From Vibrio rotiferianus CAIM 577 = LMG 21460 (GTDB lineage: Bacteria; Pseudomonadota; Gammaproteobacteria; Enterobacterales; Vibrionaceae), in NCBI RefSeq assembly GCF_002741985.1, contig NZ_APHW01000007.1, positions 1 through 64,000 on the forward strand: DNA of 64,000 nt. The letters run 5' to 3'. The translations under genes and the position numbers were made by a program. Within the stretch, counting starts at the first letter, position 1. Every line of letters begins with the position of its first letter. This document shows positions 1 through 8,811 of this stretch, piece by piece. The notes under the pieces were generated by a model, which saw only the letters and a list, made by a program, of their open reading frames with translations, had not been told where the DNA came from and made no database searches.

Positions 1-1177
1 TCGAAAGAAACGAACAGTTGGGTATTGTATATAAAGAGATTATCGGCAAATGATACGGGAGCATCAGGCGCTCATCAGGTCGGAATTTACATACCAAAAG
101 ATAATATGGTGGATCTTTTCCCTTCTATAAACCGCACGGGTGAGAAGAACCCAGATCATTATCTAACTGCAATCACATCTTCTCATGATTTTCCCGAAAG
201 ACAAGTTAGAGCTATTTACTATAACAATAAGTTTTTCGATGGAACTCGAAATGAGATGAGAGTAACGCAGTGGGGGGGGACGCCATTCGCCATTACAAGA
301 TCATGAGAACACTGGTGCGCTGTGTGTTCTGGCATTTCATAAAGAACATAATCATGATAGCGACTTAGTCGATATTTGGGTTTGTAGGAACCCCGATGAA
401 GAAGAAGAGCTTGAGGAGTTATTAGGGGAGGTTCTTCCTGGACAGTCAATATTTAGCCCTGCTAAGCAAATTCTATCTGGTTTAGTTACACGCTATGACT
501 GGAAGTCTGTCGATTACCCGATTCCCGAAGCGTGGCATGATCGTTTTCCTAGTGGGGCTGAGTTGATCGAGTACTTGAGCAAGATGATTACTTTCAACGA
601 AGAAAATCCAGACAATGCCTTAATGCAACGAAGAGAAGCGGAATATTCGCTTTTTAGAAGGGTAGAAGAGATTCATGTTTTGGACCTAATCAAAACTGGT
701 TTTAGTAGTGTTGATGAGTTCATCTCATTGGCTAACTCAGTTAGTAATCGAAGAAAGTCGAGATCTGGAAAGTCTTTAGAGCTTCACTTAGAACATATTT
801 TTTTAGAGAACTCTCTTTCGAGTTTTGACACTCAAGCCGTAACAGAAAATAACAAGAAGCCGGACTTTTTATTTCCCTCCGGCGAGAGCTATCATGATGC
901 AAACTATCCAGTTGAAAAACTGCGAATGCTCGCAGTAAAAACTACATGCAAAGATAGGTGGCGGCAGGTTTTGAATGAAGCAGACCGCATACAAATGGTC
1001 TATCTTTTTACTTTGCAAGAAGGTGTATCAAAGAACCAGTTCAAGGAAATGACAGACTCGAATGTGAAGTTAGTAGTACCGTTAAGCTTACATAAGAGCT
1101 TCCATAAAGACTTTAGAGATGAACTGATCAGTCTAGAAAGCTTTATAGAGTCTACAAAAGAGGTTTATATTGACTAA
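1..1177 (+). pseudogene. EcoRII-type restriction endonuclease, 5'-partial and frameshifted
   Basis: The translation follows EcoRII (type IIE endonuclease for CCWGG) over nearly its full length. The N-terminal effector domain shows RLSANDTGASGAHQVGIYIP and TRNEMRVTQWGG. The C-terminal catalytic domain shows NRRKSRSGKSLELHLEH, NKKPDFLFPS and VKTTCKDRWRQ, which fit the PD-(D/E)xK fold. The window opens about a dozen residues into the protein. The reading frame (frame 1) breaks at a run of eight G at 272-279 and resumes in frame 2; removing one G joins the two halves as W-G-G-R-H-S-P-L-Q-D, matching the family. The protein is therefore off unless the run slips, or the base is a sequencing error. 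No cognate cytosine-5 methyltransferase is visible in the window. The gene lies in the island abutting ssrA and is AT-richer than the core genes. Confidence 0.9.
272..279 (+). repeat. Homopolymer run of eight G at the frameshift point
   Basis: Eight consecutive G, in the codons for the conserved W-G-G of the EcoRII-like effector domain. Seven G would keep the gene open. This is a typical slippage site and also a typical sequencing-error site. Confidence 0.95.
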
Positions 1178-1314
1178 CTATCATCAGTAAATAGCGCAAC
1201 ATAATCAATTAGATGCAAGTTGCGCTTTACTTCTTTCAGATCTTTATATGCCCAGTCTTTCTTAGCGATGGATATTGGTGGCCAGTATCCTTGCGGTACG
1301 TTTAGAGGATGTTT
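1174..1314 (-). pseudogene. Open 3' tail of an unidentified minus-strand gene (weak)
   Basis: A stretch of 46 sense codons ending in TAG runs in a different frame from the integrase stump and has no start codon. Its last ~30 residues (including DWAYKDLKEVKRNLHLIDYV) look protein-like, and its stop overlaps the stop of the EcoRII-like gene tail-to-tail. It may be the C-terminus of a deleted gene joined to the integrase remnant, or chance. I do not recognise the family. Confidence 0.25.
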
Positions 1315-1423
1315 TTAGCGAACGTTTGATTTTACGGCGATCATCAAAACGCAGTCTCAATCTCTGCGGGATCTGATAACGAAATTGCCAAATGCCTGAT
1401 TTTGAAATGTGTAGATAGCGCAT
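1262..1423 (-). pseudogene. N-terminal remnant of a tyrosine-recombinase integrase
   Basis: Reading away from ssrA, an ATG at 1423 opens 53 codons beginning MRYLHISKSGIWQFRYQIP and containing KIKRSLKTSSKRTA. This is the characteristic N-terminus of phage/island integrases (DUF6538-type) that use the tmRNA gene as attachment site. Complete members are about 400 residues; here a stop follows at codon 54 and no core-binding or catalytic domain remains. It sits 97 bp from the ssrA 3' end, where such integrase genes normally lie. The reading is direct; assigning it to the ssrA-specific integrases rests on family knowledge and position. Confidence 0.75.
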
Positions 1424-1475
1424 GTTTTAGTACCAAAATTTAGTACAAACAGCCTAACCCTAGATGTATAAATAC

Positions 1476-1510
1476 AAAAAGGGCGATAACTCAAAGAGTT
1501 ATCGCCCTTT
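1476..1510 (-). terminator. Intrinsic terminator of ssrA
   Basis: Perfect stem aaagggcgataactc / gagttatcgcccttt with a 3-nt loop, followed on the minus strand by a U run. It lies 10 bp past the tmRNA CCA end. Confidence 0.9.
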
Positions 1511-1519
1511 CCAAACGTT

Positions 1520-1887
1520 TGGTGGAGCTGGCGGGAGTTGAACCCGCGTCCGAAAACCTTTCATCATTGGTACTACATGCTTAGTCGATCTTTAAATTCA
1601 CCACCCACCTGCGAACCGACACGCTAATGAATGACTATCCTGAATTATAATTCGCCGTTCATCTCTCAGGCGGGAGAATCCGGGCTAGCGCGTTTGGGTT
1701 TGATCTCTCGTTGGTCCCCGTCTTACGTGCGGAAGCTAGGGCGAGAGAGCTCTGAGCAGGTTATTAAGCTGCTAGTGCGTAGTTTTCGTCGTTTGCGACT
1801 ATTTTTTTGCGGTTTATTAACGAGGCCTACCGCACCTCGGCATGCACCTCAGACTTCTGAATTCCCGTCGAATCCTAAATCAGCCCC
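1520..1887 (-). ncRNA. ssrA: tmRNA (transfer-messenger RNA)
   Basis: The 5' end reads GGGGCTGATTTAGGATTCGA and the 3' end GGTTCAACTCCCGCCAGCTC followed by CACCA, so the alanyl acceptor stem (GGGGCTG with CAGCTCC) and T-arm can be paired directly. The length of about 368 nt is normal for Vibrio. The molecule rescues stalled ribosomes together with SmpB, which is encoded immediately upstream on the same strand. The intact 3' end doubles as the attachment site of the adjacent island, as is common for ssrA in Vibrio and other bacteria. Confidence 0.97.
1761..1796 (-). other. tmRNA tag-peptide reading frame
   Basis: Within ssrA, the frame GCA AAC GAC GAA AAC TAC GCA CTA GCA GCT TAA TAA encodes (A)NDENYALAA, the degradation tag with the C-terminal ALAA recognised by ClpXP in related bacteria. 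Tandem stop codons close it. Confidence 0.93.
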
Positions 1888-1955
1888 AGAGGTAATATCC
1901 GCATAGTAACAGAAAAGCCTAGGCTGTCCAGTACTATGCGTTTAAGTGGTCAAGT

Positions 1956-2441
1956 TTAGCGCAGTGAGCTCTTCATTACGCGTGCTTTTTCACGAGCCCA
2001 ATCTTTCTCTTTAAGATCGGTACGTTTATCGTGAAGCTTTTTACCTTTCGCAACACCGATTTTGATTTTCACCCAAGAGCGAGACCAGTACAGTGACAAC
2101 GCTGCTAGCGTCATACCTTCACGGTTAATGCGACCAAGTAGGTTGTCGAGTTCACGACGACTCATCAGTAATTTGCGCACGCGTGTAGGGTTTGCGACAA
2201 CGTGTGTAGAGGCTTGGTTAAGAGGAGTGATGGTCATTCCGCTGACAAAAGCCTCTCCGTCACGCATGAAAACGTAGCTTTCAGCGATATTGGCTTTACC
2301 TTGGCGAAGTGCTTTTACTTCCCAGCCTTGTAGCTCCAAGCCAGCTTCAATTTCATCGTCAATGAAGTATTCGTGGCGAGCTTTTTTATTAAGCGCGATA
2401 GTGTTGCTACCCGCTTTTTGCTTTGATTTTTTCTTTACCAT
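1956..2441 (-). CDS. smpB: SsrA-binding protein SmpB
   Basis: A 161-residue protein, the usual length. It begins with a lysine-rich stretch, then the OB-fold core with [21 protein letters not shown] and [15 protein letters not shown], and ends in the basic tail [18 protein letters not shown], which folds in the decoding centre during trans-translation. A GAGG ribosome site lies 5 bases before the ATG. It lies upstream of ssrA on the same strand, pairing the two partners of the ribosome-rescue system, and is divergent from ratA. Confidence 0.97.
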   Translation of the reverse strand: MVKKKSKQKAGSNTIALNKKARHEYFIDDEIEAGLELQGWEVKALRQGKANIAESYVFMRDGEAFVSGMTITPLNQASTHVVANPTRVRKLLMSRRELDNLLGRINREGMTLAALSLYWSRSWVKIKIGVAKGKKLHDKRTDLKEKDWAREKARVMKSSLR

Positions 2442-2559
2442 AATGGCCTCATTATACGGGTTGGATATGGGTTAGGAAATCCTTTTATTTGCGCTATCGT
2501 GGAATAAAAGTAAAATTGGCACAAGCCTTAAACATGTACGCGTATCGATAGGAGTGTGT

Positions 2560-3003
2560 ATGAAGCAAATCAGCCGTTCTGCTTTAGTGTCTTTTAGTGC
2601 AGAACAGATGTTCGACTTGGTCAATGATGTTTCTAAGTATCCTGAGTTTCTACCTGGTTGTTCAGGTTCAAGAGTCATTGAGTCTTCGGACGGTGGCATG
2701 GTAGCTTCTGTCGATGTAGCGAAAGCAGGCATCAGCAAGACATTCACGACGTCCAATGAGCTTGTTCATGGTCAAGCTATCATGATGAACTTAGTTGATG
2801 GCCCATTTAAGACGTTGCGAGGTGGTTGGATTTTTACAGCCTTGGATGAACAGGCGTGTAAGGTCGAGCTTAAGCTTGAGTTTGAATTCTCCAGCAAGAT
2901 GATCGAAATGGCTTTCGGTAAGATTTTTAATGAACTAACCAATAATATGGTTAACGCTTTCACGAAACGTGCGAAACAGGTGTACGAGTGCTATGAGTAT
3001 TGA
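2560..3003 (+). CDS. ratA: Ribosome-associated toxin RatA / coenzyme Q-binding START-like protein
   Basis: A 147-residue polyketide cyclase/START-like protein ([33 protein letters not shown]). In E. coli RatA binds 50S subunits and blocks subunit joining; homologues of the Coq10 family bind quinone, so either role is possible. I chose ATG 2560 because GGAG at 2551-2554 gives a 5-base spacing; in-frame upstream GTGs would overlap that site. Its stop overlaps the start of rnfH, so the two are translationally coupled, as in the conserved smpB-ratA-rnfH neighbourhood. Confidence 0.93.
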   Translation: MKQISRSALVSFSAEQMFDLVNDVSKYPEFLPGCSGSRVIESSDGGMVASVDVAKAGISKTFTTSNELVHGQAIMMNLVDGPFKTLRGGWIFTALDEQACKVELKLEFEFSSKMIEMAFGKIFNELTNNMVNAFTKRAKQVYECYEY

Positions 3004-3349
3004 GTCGGATATGATCCACGTTGAGGTGGTGTATGCATTGCCTCAAGAGCAGCGAGTGTTCAATTTAGTGGTGAATAACCACGCGACTGTTGAAGAGATC
3101 ATCCGCCAATCTGGTGTACTTGAGTTGTACTCTGAGATTGACTTGAAAAAGAACAAAGTTGGTGTTTACAGCCGTAATGTTAGATTAGATGCGACGGTTC
3201 GCGATAAAGATCGAATCGAGATTTACCGCCCGCTATTGGCAGACCCGAAAGAGATCCGTCGTAAACGTGCTGAGCAAGCAAAGGTCTCTGGTAGCGCGGA
3301 TCCAGTGACAGGTGGTAAACCAAATGCTTTGCGAAAGGCAGCGGACTAG
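2993..3349 (+). CDS. rnfH: RnfH family ubiquitin-like protein
   Basis: 118 residues with the RnfH signature: [15 protein letters not shown] near the start, then [12 protein letters not shown] and [20 protein letters not shown]. The fold is a beta-grasp of the ubiquitin/ThiS type; the molecular role is not established (also called RatB). ATG 2993 overlaps the ratA stop at 3001-3003; an upstream in-frame ATG at 2969 lies inside ratA and is less likely. The tail after the RKR motif is longer than in E. coli. Confidence 0.92.
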   Translation: MSIESDMIHVEVVYALPQEQRVFNLVVNNHATVEEIIRQSGVLELYSEIDLKKNKVGVYSRNVRLDATVRDKDRIEIYRPLLADPKEIRRKRAEQAKVSGSADPVTGGKPNALRKAAD

Positions 3350-3367
3350 TTTGATATCGTTAAAAAG

Positions 3368-3393
3368 AAAAACCTCCCAACTGGGAGGTTTTT
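3368..3393. terminator. Bidirectional terminator between rnfH and bamE
   Basis: Stem aaaaacctccc / gggaggttttt with loop aact. A-rich and T-rich flanks on opposite sides suit both convergent genes. Confidence 0.9.
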
Positions 3394-3409
3394 CTTTTCA
3401 TAGAAGATA

Positions 3410-3769
3410 TTATTGGATCTGCTCGTAAAAGGCGTCACTTTTCGGAAAGTCGCCACTGATATCCGCGAGTGTTCCTTGATCATTAAAGTTAACGATCAGA
3501 TCTTTTTGTACAGGGTCACCATGTCCAGGCGTATGATGATAAATGTAATACCATGTGTTTGGATAACCATTTTCAATAAGCATTGGTGACCCAAGAACGA
3601 AGCGAACCTGTGCTTTAGTCATCCCAAACTTCAATTTATCTACCGCACTTTGTTCTACATAGTTGCCTTGGTTGATATCAATGCGATAAACCAGTTTCTC
3701 CAATACCGAACATCCTGTCAGCAAAGTCATTGCTAATGGTACGGCAACTAACCACTTCTTTAATTGCAT
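3410..3769 (-). CDS. bamE: Outer membrane protein assembly factor BamE (SmpA)
   Basis: A 119-residue lipoprotein. A basic start and hydrophobic segment lead to the lipobox LLTGC with Cys20 as the lipidated residue. The BamE core contains [28 protein letters not shown] and [14 protein letters not shown]. It is a subunit of the BAM complex that inserts beta-barrel proteins into the outer membrane. It faces rnfH across a shared terminator. The ~245 bp upstream (3770-4015) holds no ORF; I found no convincing sigma-E promoter there. Confidence 0.95.
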   Translation of the reverse strand: MQLKKWLVAVPLAMTLLTGCSVLEKLVYRIDINQGNYVEQSAVDKLKFGMTKAQVRFVLGSPMLIENGYPNTWYYIYHHTPGHGDPVQKDLIVNFNDQGTLADISGDFPKSDAFYEQIQ

Positions 3770-4015
3770 AATAATTTCTTAGTAACCTTCAAAATACTGC
3801 GCTGATAATAAACAAGCTCGACGCAGATGTAAAAAGCTATGCGTCGTATGGTAGGGAGTCTGACAACGATTTTTGAGTTGAGTTGCATTTATTCACTGAT
3901 ATTGCGCTTCAAATGACGGTTCAATACGCATTAGTGGAATGACCAAAGTCAGATTTAAATTTATAACCTGTGGTTGGGTAAGCGCAGGCACCATGGCGAT
4001 AATGAACGAGAGTAG

Positions 4016-4498
4016 TTATTTTGATGCAGCAAATGCGTGTAGAGCATCATCTGCGAAGCGGTAGTATTCTTTTTCACTGACTAGCTCAGCACCAATCGAT
4101 CGGTAAAACTGTCCTGCTAGGGGGTTGTTACTTTCAGCCGTCCAATCCAACCTTTGGCACCCTTGCTCAATTGCCAAGTAGGCGAGATGCCTCATCAATG
4201 CAATGCCTACACCACGTCCTCGGGCGTTGGAAGATACGAATAGATCTTTCAAGTACATTTGACCAGAGAGTTTTGGGCCAGGATACATCGTTGTATAGGA
4301 CGCAAAACCTAATACGATGCTGTTATCATAAGCAGCAATAATGTTTACACCAGAGTGTTCAGAGAAGACTTTCTGCTTTAGGTAATTCGTCAGTTCATGC
4401 TCTGACGCGGCTTGTTCCTTGAAGTAGTATTGTTCTAACTCAACAAAAATAGGGACGAGTTCCAAGCTGTTGGTTTTGCTGATTGCTCTGATATCCAT
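4016..4498 (-). CDS. GNAT family N-acetyltransferase
   Basis: 160 residues with a single GNAT domain. The acetyl-CoA pyrophosphate loop is RGRGVGIALMRHL at about 93-105, preceded by the strand MYLKDLFVSS and followed by the late motif NPLAGQFYRSIGAE. The substrate cannot be told; diamine/small-molecule acetyltransferases look similar. It starts 21 bp after the recN stop on the same strand with no terminator between, so it is probably cotranscribed with recN and thus SOS-inducible. That link is inference. Confidence 0.85.
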   Translation of the reverse strand: MDIRAISKTNSLELVPIFVELEQYYFKEQAASEHELTNYLKQKVFSEHSGVNIIAAYDNSIVLGFASYTTMYPGPKLSGQMYLKDLFVSSNARGRGVGIALMRHLAYLAIEQGCQRLDWTAESNNPLAGQFYRSIGAELVSEKEYYRFADDALHAFAASK

Positions 4499-4519
4499 TT
4501 CTCATCCCTTGTTGAGCTT

Positions 4520-6184
4520 TTAAGCCGCGATAAGCAGTTCTTTTGCGTTTGCCAATGTAGAATCTGTGATTTGACTACCACCAAGTAGGCGAGCTAATTC
4601 CGCTACACGTTGCTCTTCATCTAGTGAGCGCATTTGTGTTTCAGTTTGACCACCTTTAGTGTGTTTTGCGACAAACATTTGCTGGTGACCACAACCTGCA
4701 ACTTGCGGTAAGTGGGTCACACACATTACTTGAGTTGATTCGCCCAGTTTGCGCAGCATCTTGCCGACAACAGCTGCTGTTGGACCACTGATACCTACAT
4801 CCACTTCGTCAAAGATCAAGCTTGGTGTATCGACTTTCTGAGCGGTGATCACTTGGATCGCGAGCGAGATACGTGATAGCTCACCACCCGATGCGACTTT
4901 TGCAATAGGTTGCAGCGGTTGACCTGGGTTGGTTGAAACCAAGAAGCAGACGCTGTCCATACCCAATGGCGACGGATGGGTGTTCTCGTTGTTTACTTCA
5001 ATGCTGAATACCGCTTTCTCCATGCTTAATTCGTGCATGCTTTGCGTGATTAGCTTGTTCAGCTCTTTTGCGTAACGACTGCGTGATTTGTGCAGTTTTT
5101 CCGCTTGAGTTAAGAAGCTGTGGTATTTTTGTTCGACTTCTTGAGCGAGTTCATCCAAGCGTTCATCGGAGCAATCTAATGCTTCAATCTGTGCCAGCAG
5201 ATCTTGGTGATGTTGGTATAACTCATCAGGCATAACGTGATGCTTACGAGCCATCGACATCACTTTAGAAAAACGTTCTTCGACATAAGCCATGCGACCC
5301 GGATCAACATCAATACCGTCAAGGTAGCTGCGAAGTTCGTTTTTAGTTTCTTCTAGCTGGATCATTGCTTCTGCCAGCATATTTGGTAGCTCTGCTAATT
5401 TGTCATCCAATTCAGCTAATTGAATTAGGGAGTGATTGGCCGATTGCAAAATACCAAGCGCATTGACTTCTTCACCTTCGTAAATAAGTTCGATGGCTTG
5501 CTGACAGGTAGCGGCGAGTTCACCACTATTGGATAGTCGTTTGTGCTCTTGTTCGAGCTCTGCGAATTCTTCTTCACCTAGCGATAACTCATTCAGTTCT
5601 TTGATTTGGTATTCAAGCAACTGCTTTTGCGCCTGGTTTTGCTGGCTGTTTTCTTTTAGTTGCTTAAGGTTATTGTCTGCTTGACGCCAATTCTGGTAAG
5701 CACTGCGTGTACTCTTTAGTAAGTTTAAATGTCCCGCATATTGGTCAAGCATGGCCATTTGGTGCTCGCTTTTCATTAATTGATGATGTGCGTGCTGTCC
5801 ATGGATATTGATCAACAGTTGCCCAAGAGATTTGAGTTGTGAAAGTGGGACGGGGCTGCCGTTGATGAAGGCTCTTGAGCGGCCTTCTTTGGTGATGATG
5901 CGACGCAAAATACATTCACTGCCATCCAGCAGGTCGTTATCTTCTAGCCAACGCGTTGCGTGTAGATTGTTATCCAGTAAAAAGGCTGCGCTGACTTCTG
6001 TTTTCTCTTCGCCTTGGCGCACCATACCGGCATCGGCACGTCCACCTAAACAAAGACCTAAAGCATCAATTGCAATAGACTTACCTGCGCCTGTTTCACC
6101 TGTAATGGTGGTCATGCCCTTTGAAAGCTCGAGCTGTAAAGACTTAACAATCGCAAAATTATTAACACTTAGATGAGCCAGCAT
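4520..6184 (-). CDS. recN: DNA repair protein RecN
   Basis: 554 residues, the usual size of this SMC-like ATPase for double-strand-break repair. Walker A GETGAGKS is at 29-36. A long alpha-helical coiled-coil middle follows, then the ABC signature [17 protein letters not shown], Walker [15 protein letters not shown] and the H-loop region [10 protein letters not shown]. The N-terminus [13 protein letters not shown] matches E. coli RecN, and AGGTAA lies 6 bases before the ATG. Two consensus LexA boxes lie just upstream, so it is an SOS gene. Confidence 0.98.
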   Translation of the reverse strand: MLAHLSVNNFAIVKSLQLELSKGMTTITGETGAGKSIAIDALGLCLGGRADAGMVRQGEEKTEVSAAFLLDNNLHATRWLEDNDLLDGSECILRRIITKEGRSRAFINGSPVPLSQLKSLGQLLINIHGQHAHHQLMKSEHQMAMLDQYAGHLNLLKSTRSAYQNWRQADNNLKQLKENSQQNQAQKQLLEYQIKELNELSLGEEEFAELEQEHKRLSNSGELAATCQQAIELIYEGEEVNALGILQSANHSLIQLAELDDKLAELPNMLAEAMIQLEETKNELRSYLDGIDVDPGRMAYVEERFSKVMSMARKHHVMPDELYQHHQDLLAQIEALDCSDERLDELAQEVEQKYHSFLTQAEKLHKSRSRYAKELNKLITQSMHELSMEKAVFSIEVNNENTHPSPLGMDSVCFLVSTNPGQPLQPIAKVASGGELSRISLAIQVITAQKVDTPSLIFDEVDVGISGPTAAVVGKMLRKLGESTQVMCVTHLPQVAGCGHQQMFVAKHTKGGQTETQMRSLDEEQRVAELARLLGGSQITDSTLANAKELLIAA

Positions 6185-6210
6185 TTTTATTTACCTGTAT
6201 AACCGAATAA

Positions 6211-6230
6211 TACTGTATAAGAAAACAGTA
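6211..6230 (-). promoter_or_regulatory. LexA (SOS) box 1 of recN
   Basis: The sequence tactgtataagaaaacagta fits CTGT-N8-ACAG with TA flanks, 27 bp before the recN start. Confidence 0.92.
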
Positions 6231-6232
6231 TA

Positions 6233-6252
6233 TACTGTTTCTTTATACAGTA
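6233..6252 (-). promoter_or_regulatory. LexA (SOS) box 2 of recN
   Basis: The sequence tactgtttctttatacagta, again CTGT-N8-ACAG, is two bases from box 1. Tandem boxes imply tight repression, as at recN in E. coli. Confidence 0.92.
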
Positions 6253-6352
6253 AAGTCAGGTGCGGTATTTTTTCTTAAAGAAGCGGCTTTTTGTGATGGA
6301 GAGAGGAAAAATAGGCCGCGCAAAATGCAACGACCTATTTAAATTGAACAAG

Positions 6353-7534
6353 TTACGGACGAGTTGGGTTAATGGTAAGCGGTTCTAATGTGACCACTGC
6401 ATTGACTCCCGCGCCAGGATGGTCGACGTAAGATGTGTCTTGCATCAGGGTGTAGTAAACATCAACGAAATCGTCATCATTGGTCAGAACCCCATCAGGA
6501 ATCGCATCAATGATCTTGTTGGTGATCTGAGGAATGATGGCATATGCCTGTACCTCTGGATCTGGAATTGCTTTTAGTACTTCTTCAGCTACTTGAACGA
6601 GCAATTTTGCCAACTGTTTGTAATCCGTTCCGTCATCTTGCTCCATCAGAACAATGTCTGCTGCGCCCCAACGGTAACGAGACCAGTGAATGATGATTTG
6701 GTTCGGATAGTAGTCTTTGTTGTCGTAATCCAAATATGGCATCTCAACTAAGTCTAACGTTGGTTCATCTCGTGTTGGGTTGACGCCAGTTACCAAAGCA
6801 TAAATTTCAGCTTTGCCTGAAATCCACGGCTCCTGATCATCTGCTAAACGAATTTTTTTGAGTTGAGTGGTTTGGATTGGTTGTGTGTCTGAGGCTTCCG
6901 GTTGTGCCTTGCTTTGTAGCACTTTCCCTTCTGCATAAGGTTGAATCATGGCTGCTTGACCAAGCTTTTGCATTTCAGCTTGCATTGCTTGAAGGCCCGC
7001 TTTTAGCTCTGCGGTACTGTTGTTGTCAATCACCAATACAGGCACGTCAGGTAGTTCATAGACATTTAACTCGTGGATGTTCCCATATACATCAAATGCT
7101 TCGATGTATTGCCACTGCTCATCATCACCACTAGGTTCATAAGCAAATAGCGGACTCATATCACCCGCTTGCCAAGTAGGTAACATGGCATCGTTAGCTA
7201 AACGTACTTCAAGTAACTCACTTGAGTATTCAGATACGCCCTTCCAGTTTCTTATTTGCTCGTCAGCTTGAACCAGTTGCTTACTCATTGGAGAAGTCGG
7301 GTTTTGTTCAATGAACTTTGAAACAGGAATGTTGGTTTGTTGTGCTGTAATGTCCTTGCGCAACATGGGTTCTAATGCTGCGTAGTTTTGGCTAAGTTCT
7401 AGAGCCAACGCTCGTTTGGTATTACTGATATCTTGCGCTTTATCGTTTGAGATACTTGTCACTTGGTTCTCATCAGATTGGCAGCCAACGATCGCTAATG
7501 TACTTAGAACAGACAGAATTATTGTTTTTTTCAT
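6353..7534 (-). CDS. Uncharacterised lipoprotein (possibly DUF3103 family)
   Basis: 393 residues. The N-terminus MKKTIILSVLSTLAIVGCQS is a lipoprotein signal with Cys18 at the lipobox, so the mature protein is probably membrane-anchored in the periplasm or outer membrane. The rest is soluble and acidic. A helical region with repeated QAMQAEMQKLGQA-type heptads (about 185-200) separates an N-terminal part from a C-terminal part containing EIYALVTGVNPTRDEP and IIIHWSRYRWGAADIVLM. I recall a Vibrio-rich family of this type (DUF3103) but cannot confirm membership. Both neighbours, recN and nadK, are on the same strand but separated by long gaps, so it is likely monocistronic. Confidence 0.8.
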   Translation of the reverse strand: MKKTIILSVLSTLAIVGCQSDENQVTSISNDKAQDISNTKRALALELSQNYAALEPMLRKDITAQQTNIPVSKFIEQNPTSPMSKQLVQADEQIRNWKGVSEYSSELLEVRLANDAMLPTWQAGDMSPLFAYEPSGDDEQWQYIEAFDVYGNIHELNVYELPDVPVLVIDNNSTAELKAGLQAMQAEMQKLGQAAMIQPYAEGKVLQSKAQPEASDTQPIQTTQLKKIRLADDQEPWISGKAEIYALVTGVNPTRDEPTLDLVEMPYLDYDNKDYYPNQIIIHWSRYRWGAADIVLMEQDDGTDYKQLAKLLVQVAEEVLKAIPDPEVQAYAIIPQITNKIIDAIPDGVLTNDDDFVDVYYTLMQDTSYVDHPGAGVNAVVTLEPLTINPTRP

Positions 7535-7743
7535 AGCTCGTCCTTCTTTGATTATTGTTTGTTAGAGTTATTGCTCTATTCACTGCCAGAATATCACTCT
7601 GTGGCATATGAGCTATTTTCTTTTATAAAATCGTGTGGTTTTTGCCCAGAGCTTCAAATTTTCTATTGTTTTAGTAACGTGTGCAGGGTGAGTGATTGTT
7701 GTGGTGAATGATTTTGGCGTTGATAGTTTGTTCTCTGAAAAAT

Positions 7744-7774
7744 AAAAAAGGTTGATAGAACATCAACCTTTTTT
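7744..7774 (-). terminator. Terminator of nadK
   Basis: Stem aaaaaaggttgat / atcaacctttttt just past the nadK stop; it can act in both directions. Confidence 0.88.
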
Positions 7775-7781
7775 ATTTTGT

Positions 7782-8666
7782 TTAGAACAGTTTGCTCGAC
7801 CACCCAAGTTTGTTTCTTAATACGTGATAGTAGCTGTAGTCCTTTGGATGGATCAGCTTTAGCACATTCGGACTCTGGTAGATGTGTATTTCATCACCAG
7901 GAGAGACGGGGAGCGAAACTTGTCCGTCACAACTTACCTCTTGAGTGCCACGGTTTTCTGGGGAAACGACCAGTTTAATACGACGCTTGCCATCGACAAC
8001 TAATGGGCGGCTAGACAATGTGTGCGGGAACATTGGTACCAGAGAAATCGCGTTTAAGCTTGGTGACAAGATAGGTCCACCACCTGACAGAGAGTAAGCC
8101 GTAGAGCCTGTTGGAGTAGAGACGATTAAACCATCGGCACGCAGCGAAAACGCAAAGCTGTCATCAATATAAACTTCAAACTCAATCATGTGCGCCACTT
8201 GTCCTGGGTGGAGCACTGCTTCGTTCAATGCCGCGTTATGGCTCTTGATTTGACCATGACGATGGATCTCTGCTTCCAATAAGAAACGCTCTTCTTCTAT
8301 ATATTCGCCTTTTAATACGGCTTTTAATGCTTCTTTGAAATCGTCAGGATTTAGATCCGTCAGGAAACCCAAGTTACCTCGGTTGACACCAATCACAGCA
8401 ACATCGAAACGAGATAGAATGCGAGCGGCACCTAGCATGTTGCCATCACCGCCAACAACGATAGCGAGATCGGCGTTTTTACCTAGCTCTACGAGGCTAG
8501 CAAACTGGCTTTGCGGGATTTCGTCTAAAATTGCAGCAAGGCGATCATCGATAAATACTTGGTAACCTTCGGATGTCAGCCATTCGTATAACTCTCTATG
8601 AGTTTGAATTGCCTGCTGATCTCGTGGTTTTCCGATAATCGCGATCACGTTACATGGATTTTTCAT
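7782..8666 (-). CDS. nadK: NAD kinase
   Basis: 294 residues. The conserved GGDGN motif sits in [14 protein letters not shown], followed by [13 protein letters not shown] and the NAD-binding [14 protein letters not shown]. The enzyme phosphorylates NAD to NADP in the cytosol. The N-terminus [19 protein letters not shown] aligns with family starts. It is divergent from grpE, whose heat-shock promoter begins 22 bp before this start codon; the nadK-grpE arrangement is common in gamma-proteobacteria. Confidence 0.97.
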   Translation of the reverse strand: MKNPCNVIAIIGKPRDQQAIQTHRELYEWLTSEGYQVFIDDRLAAILDEIPQSQFASLVELGKNADLAIVVGGDGNMLGAARILSRFDVAVIGVNRGNLGFLTDLNPDDFKEALKAVLKGEYIEEERFLLEAEIHRHGQIKSHNAALNEAVLHPGQVAHMIEFEVYIDDSFAFSLRADGLIVSTPTGSTAYSLSGGGPILSPSLNAISLVPMFPHTLSSRPLVVDGKRRIKLVVSPENRGTQEVSCDGQVSLPVSPGDEIHIYQSPNVLKLIHPKDYSYYHVLRNKLGWSSKLF

Positions 8667-8687
8667 AGCATTTCCGCATTAAAGAGG

Positions 8688-8715
8688 CTTGAATCAGGAA
8701 TCTTCATCCCCATAA
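8688..8715 (+). promoter_or_regulatory. Sigma-32 (heat-shock) promoter of grpE
   Basis: CTTGAA at 8688-8693 and CCCCATAA at 8708-8715 with 14 bp between, matching the RpoH consensus CTTGAAA / CCCCATNT. It lies about 97 bp before the grpE start. Confidence 0.85.
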
Positions 8716-8811
8716 TAATGGCAAGTTACCTAAATATGCGAATTTTTATGTGGTTAAAGCCCACAAAACGTGAGTGGCTTTAAGGACATTAAGTTGAATT
8801 CTGGAGATATC

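Noticed and set aside
219..449. Minus-strand ORF of 76 codons opposite the EcoRII-like gene
   Set aside because: The plus strand encodes conserved EcoRII residues over the same bases; this is a shadow frame.
1631..1906. 91-codon plus-strand ORF overlapping the tmRNA
   Set aside because: It is antisense to ssrA and built from the tmRNA pseudoknot sequence; no ribosome site.
2451..2456. TATAAT as the smpB promoter
   Set aside because: Its position would start the transcript within a few bases of the ATG, downstream of the smpB ribosome site.
3770..4015. Sigma-E promoter for bamE
   Set aside because: A GAACC element is present on the minus strand but no matching TCTGA-type -10 at proper spacing.
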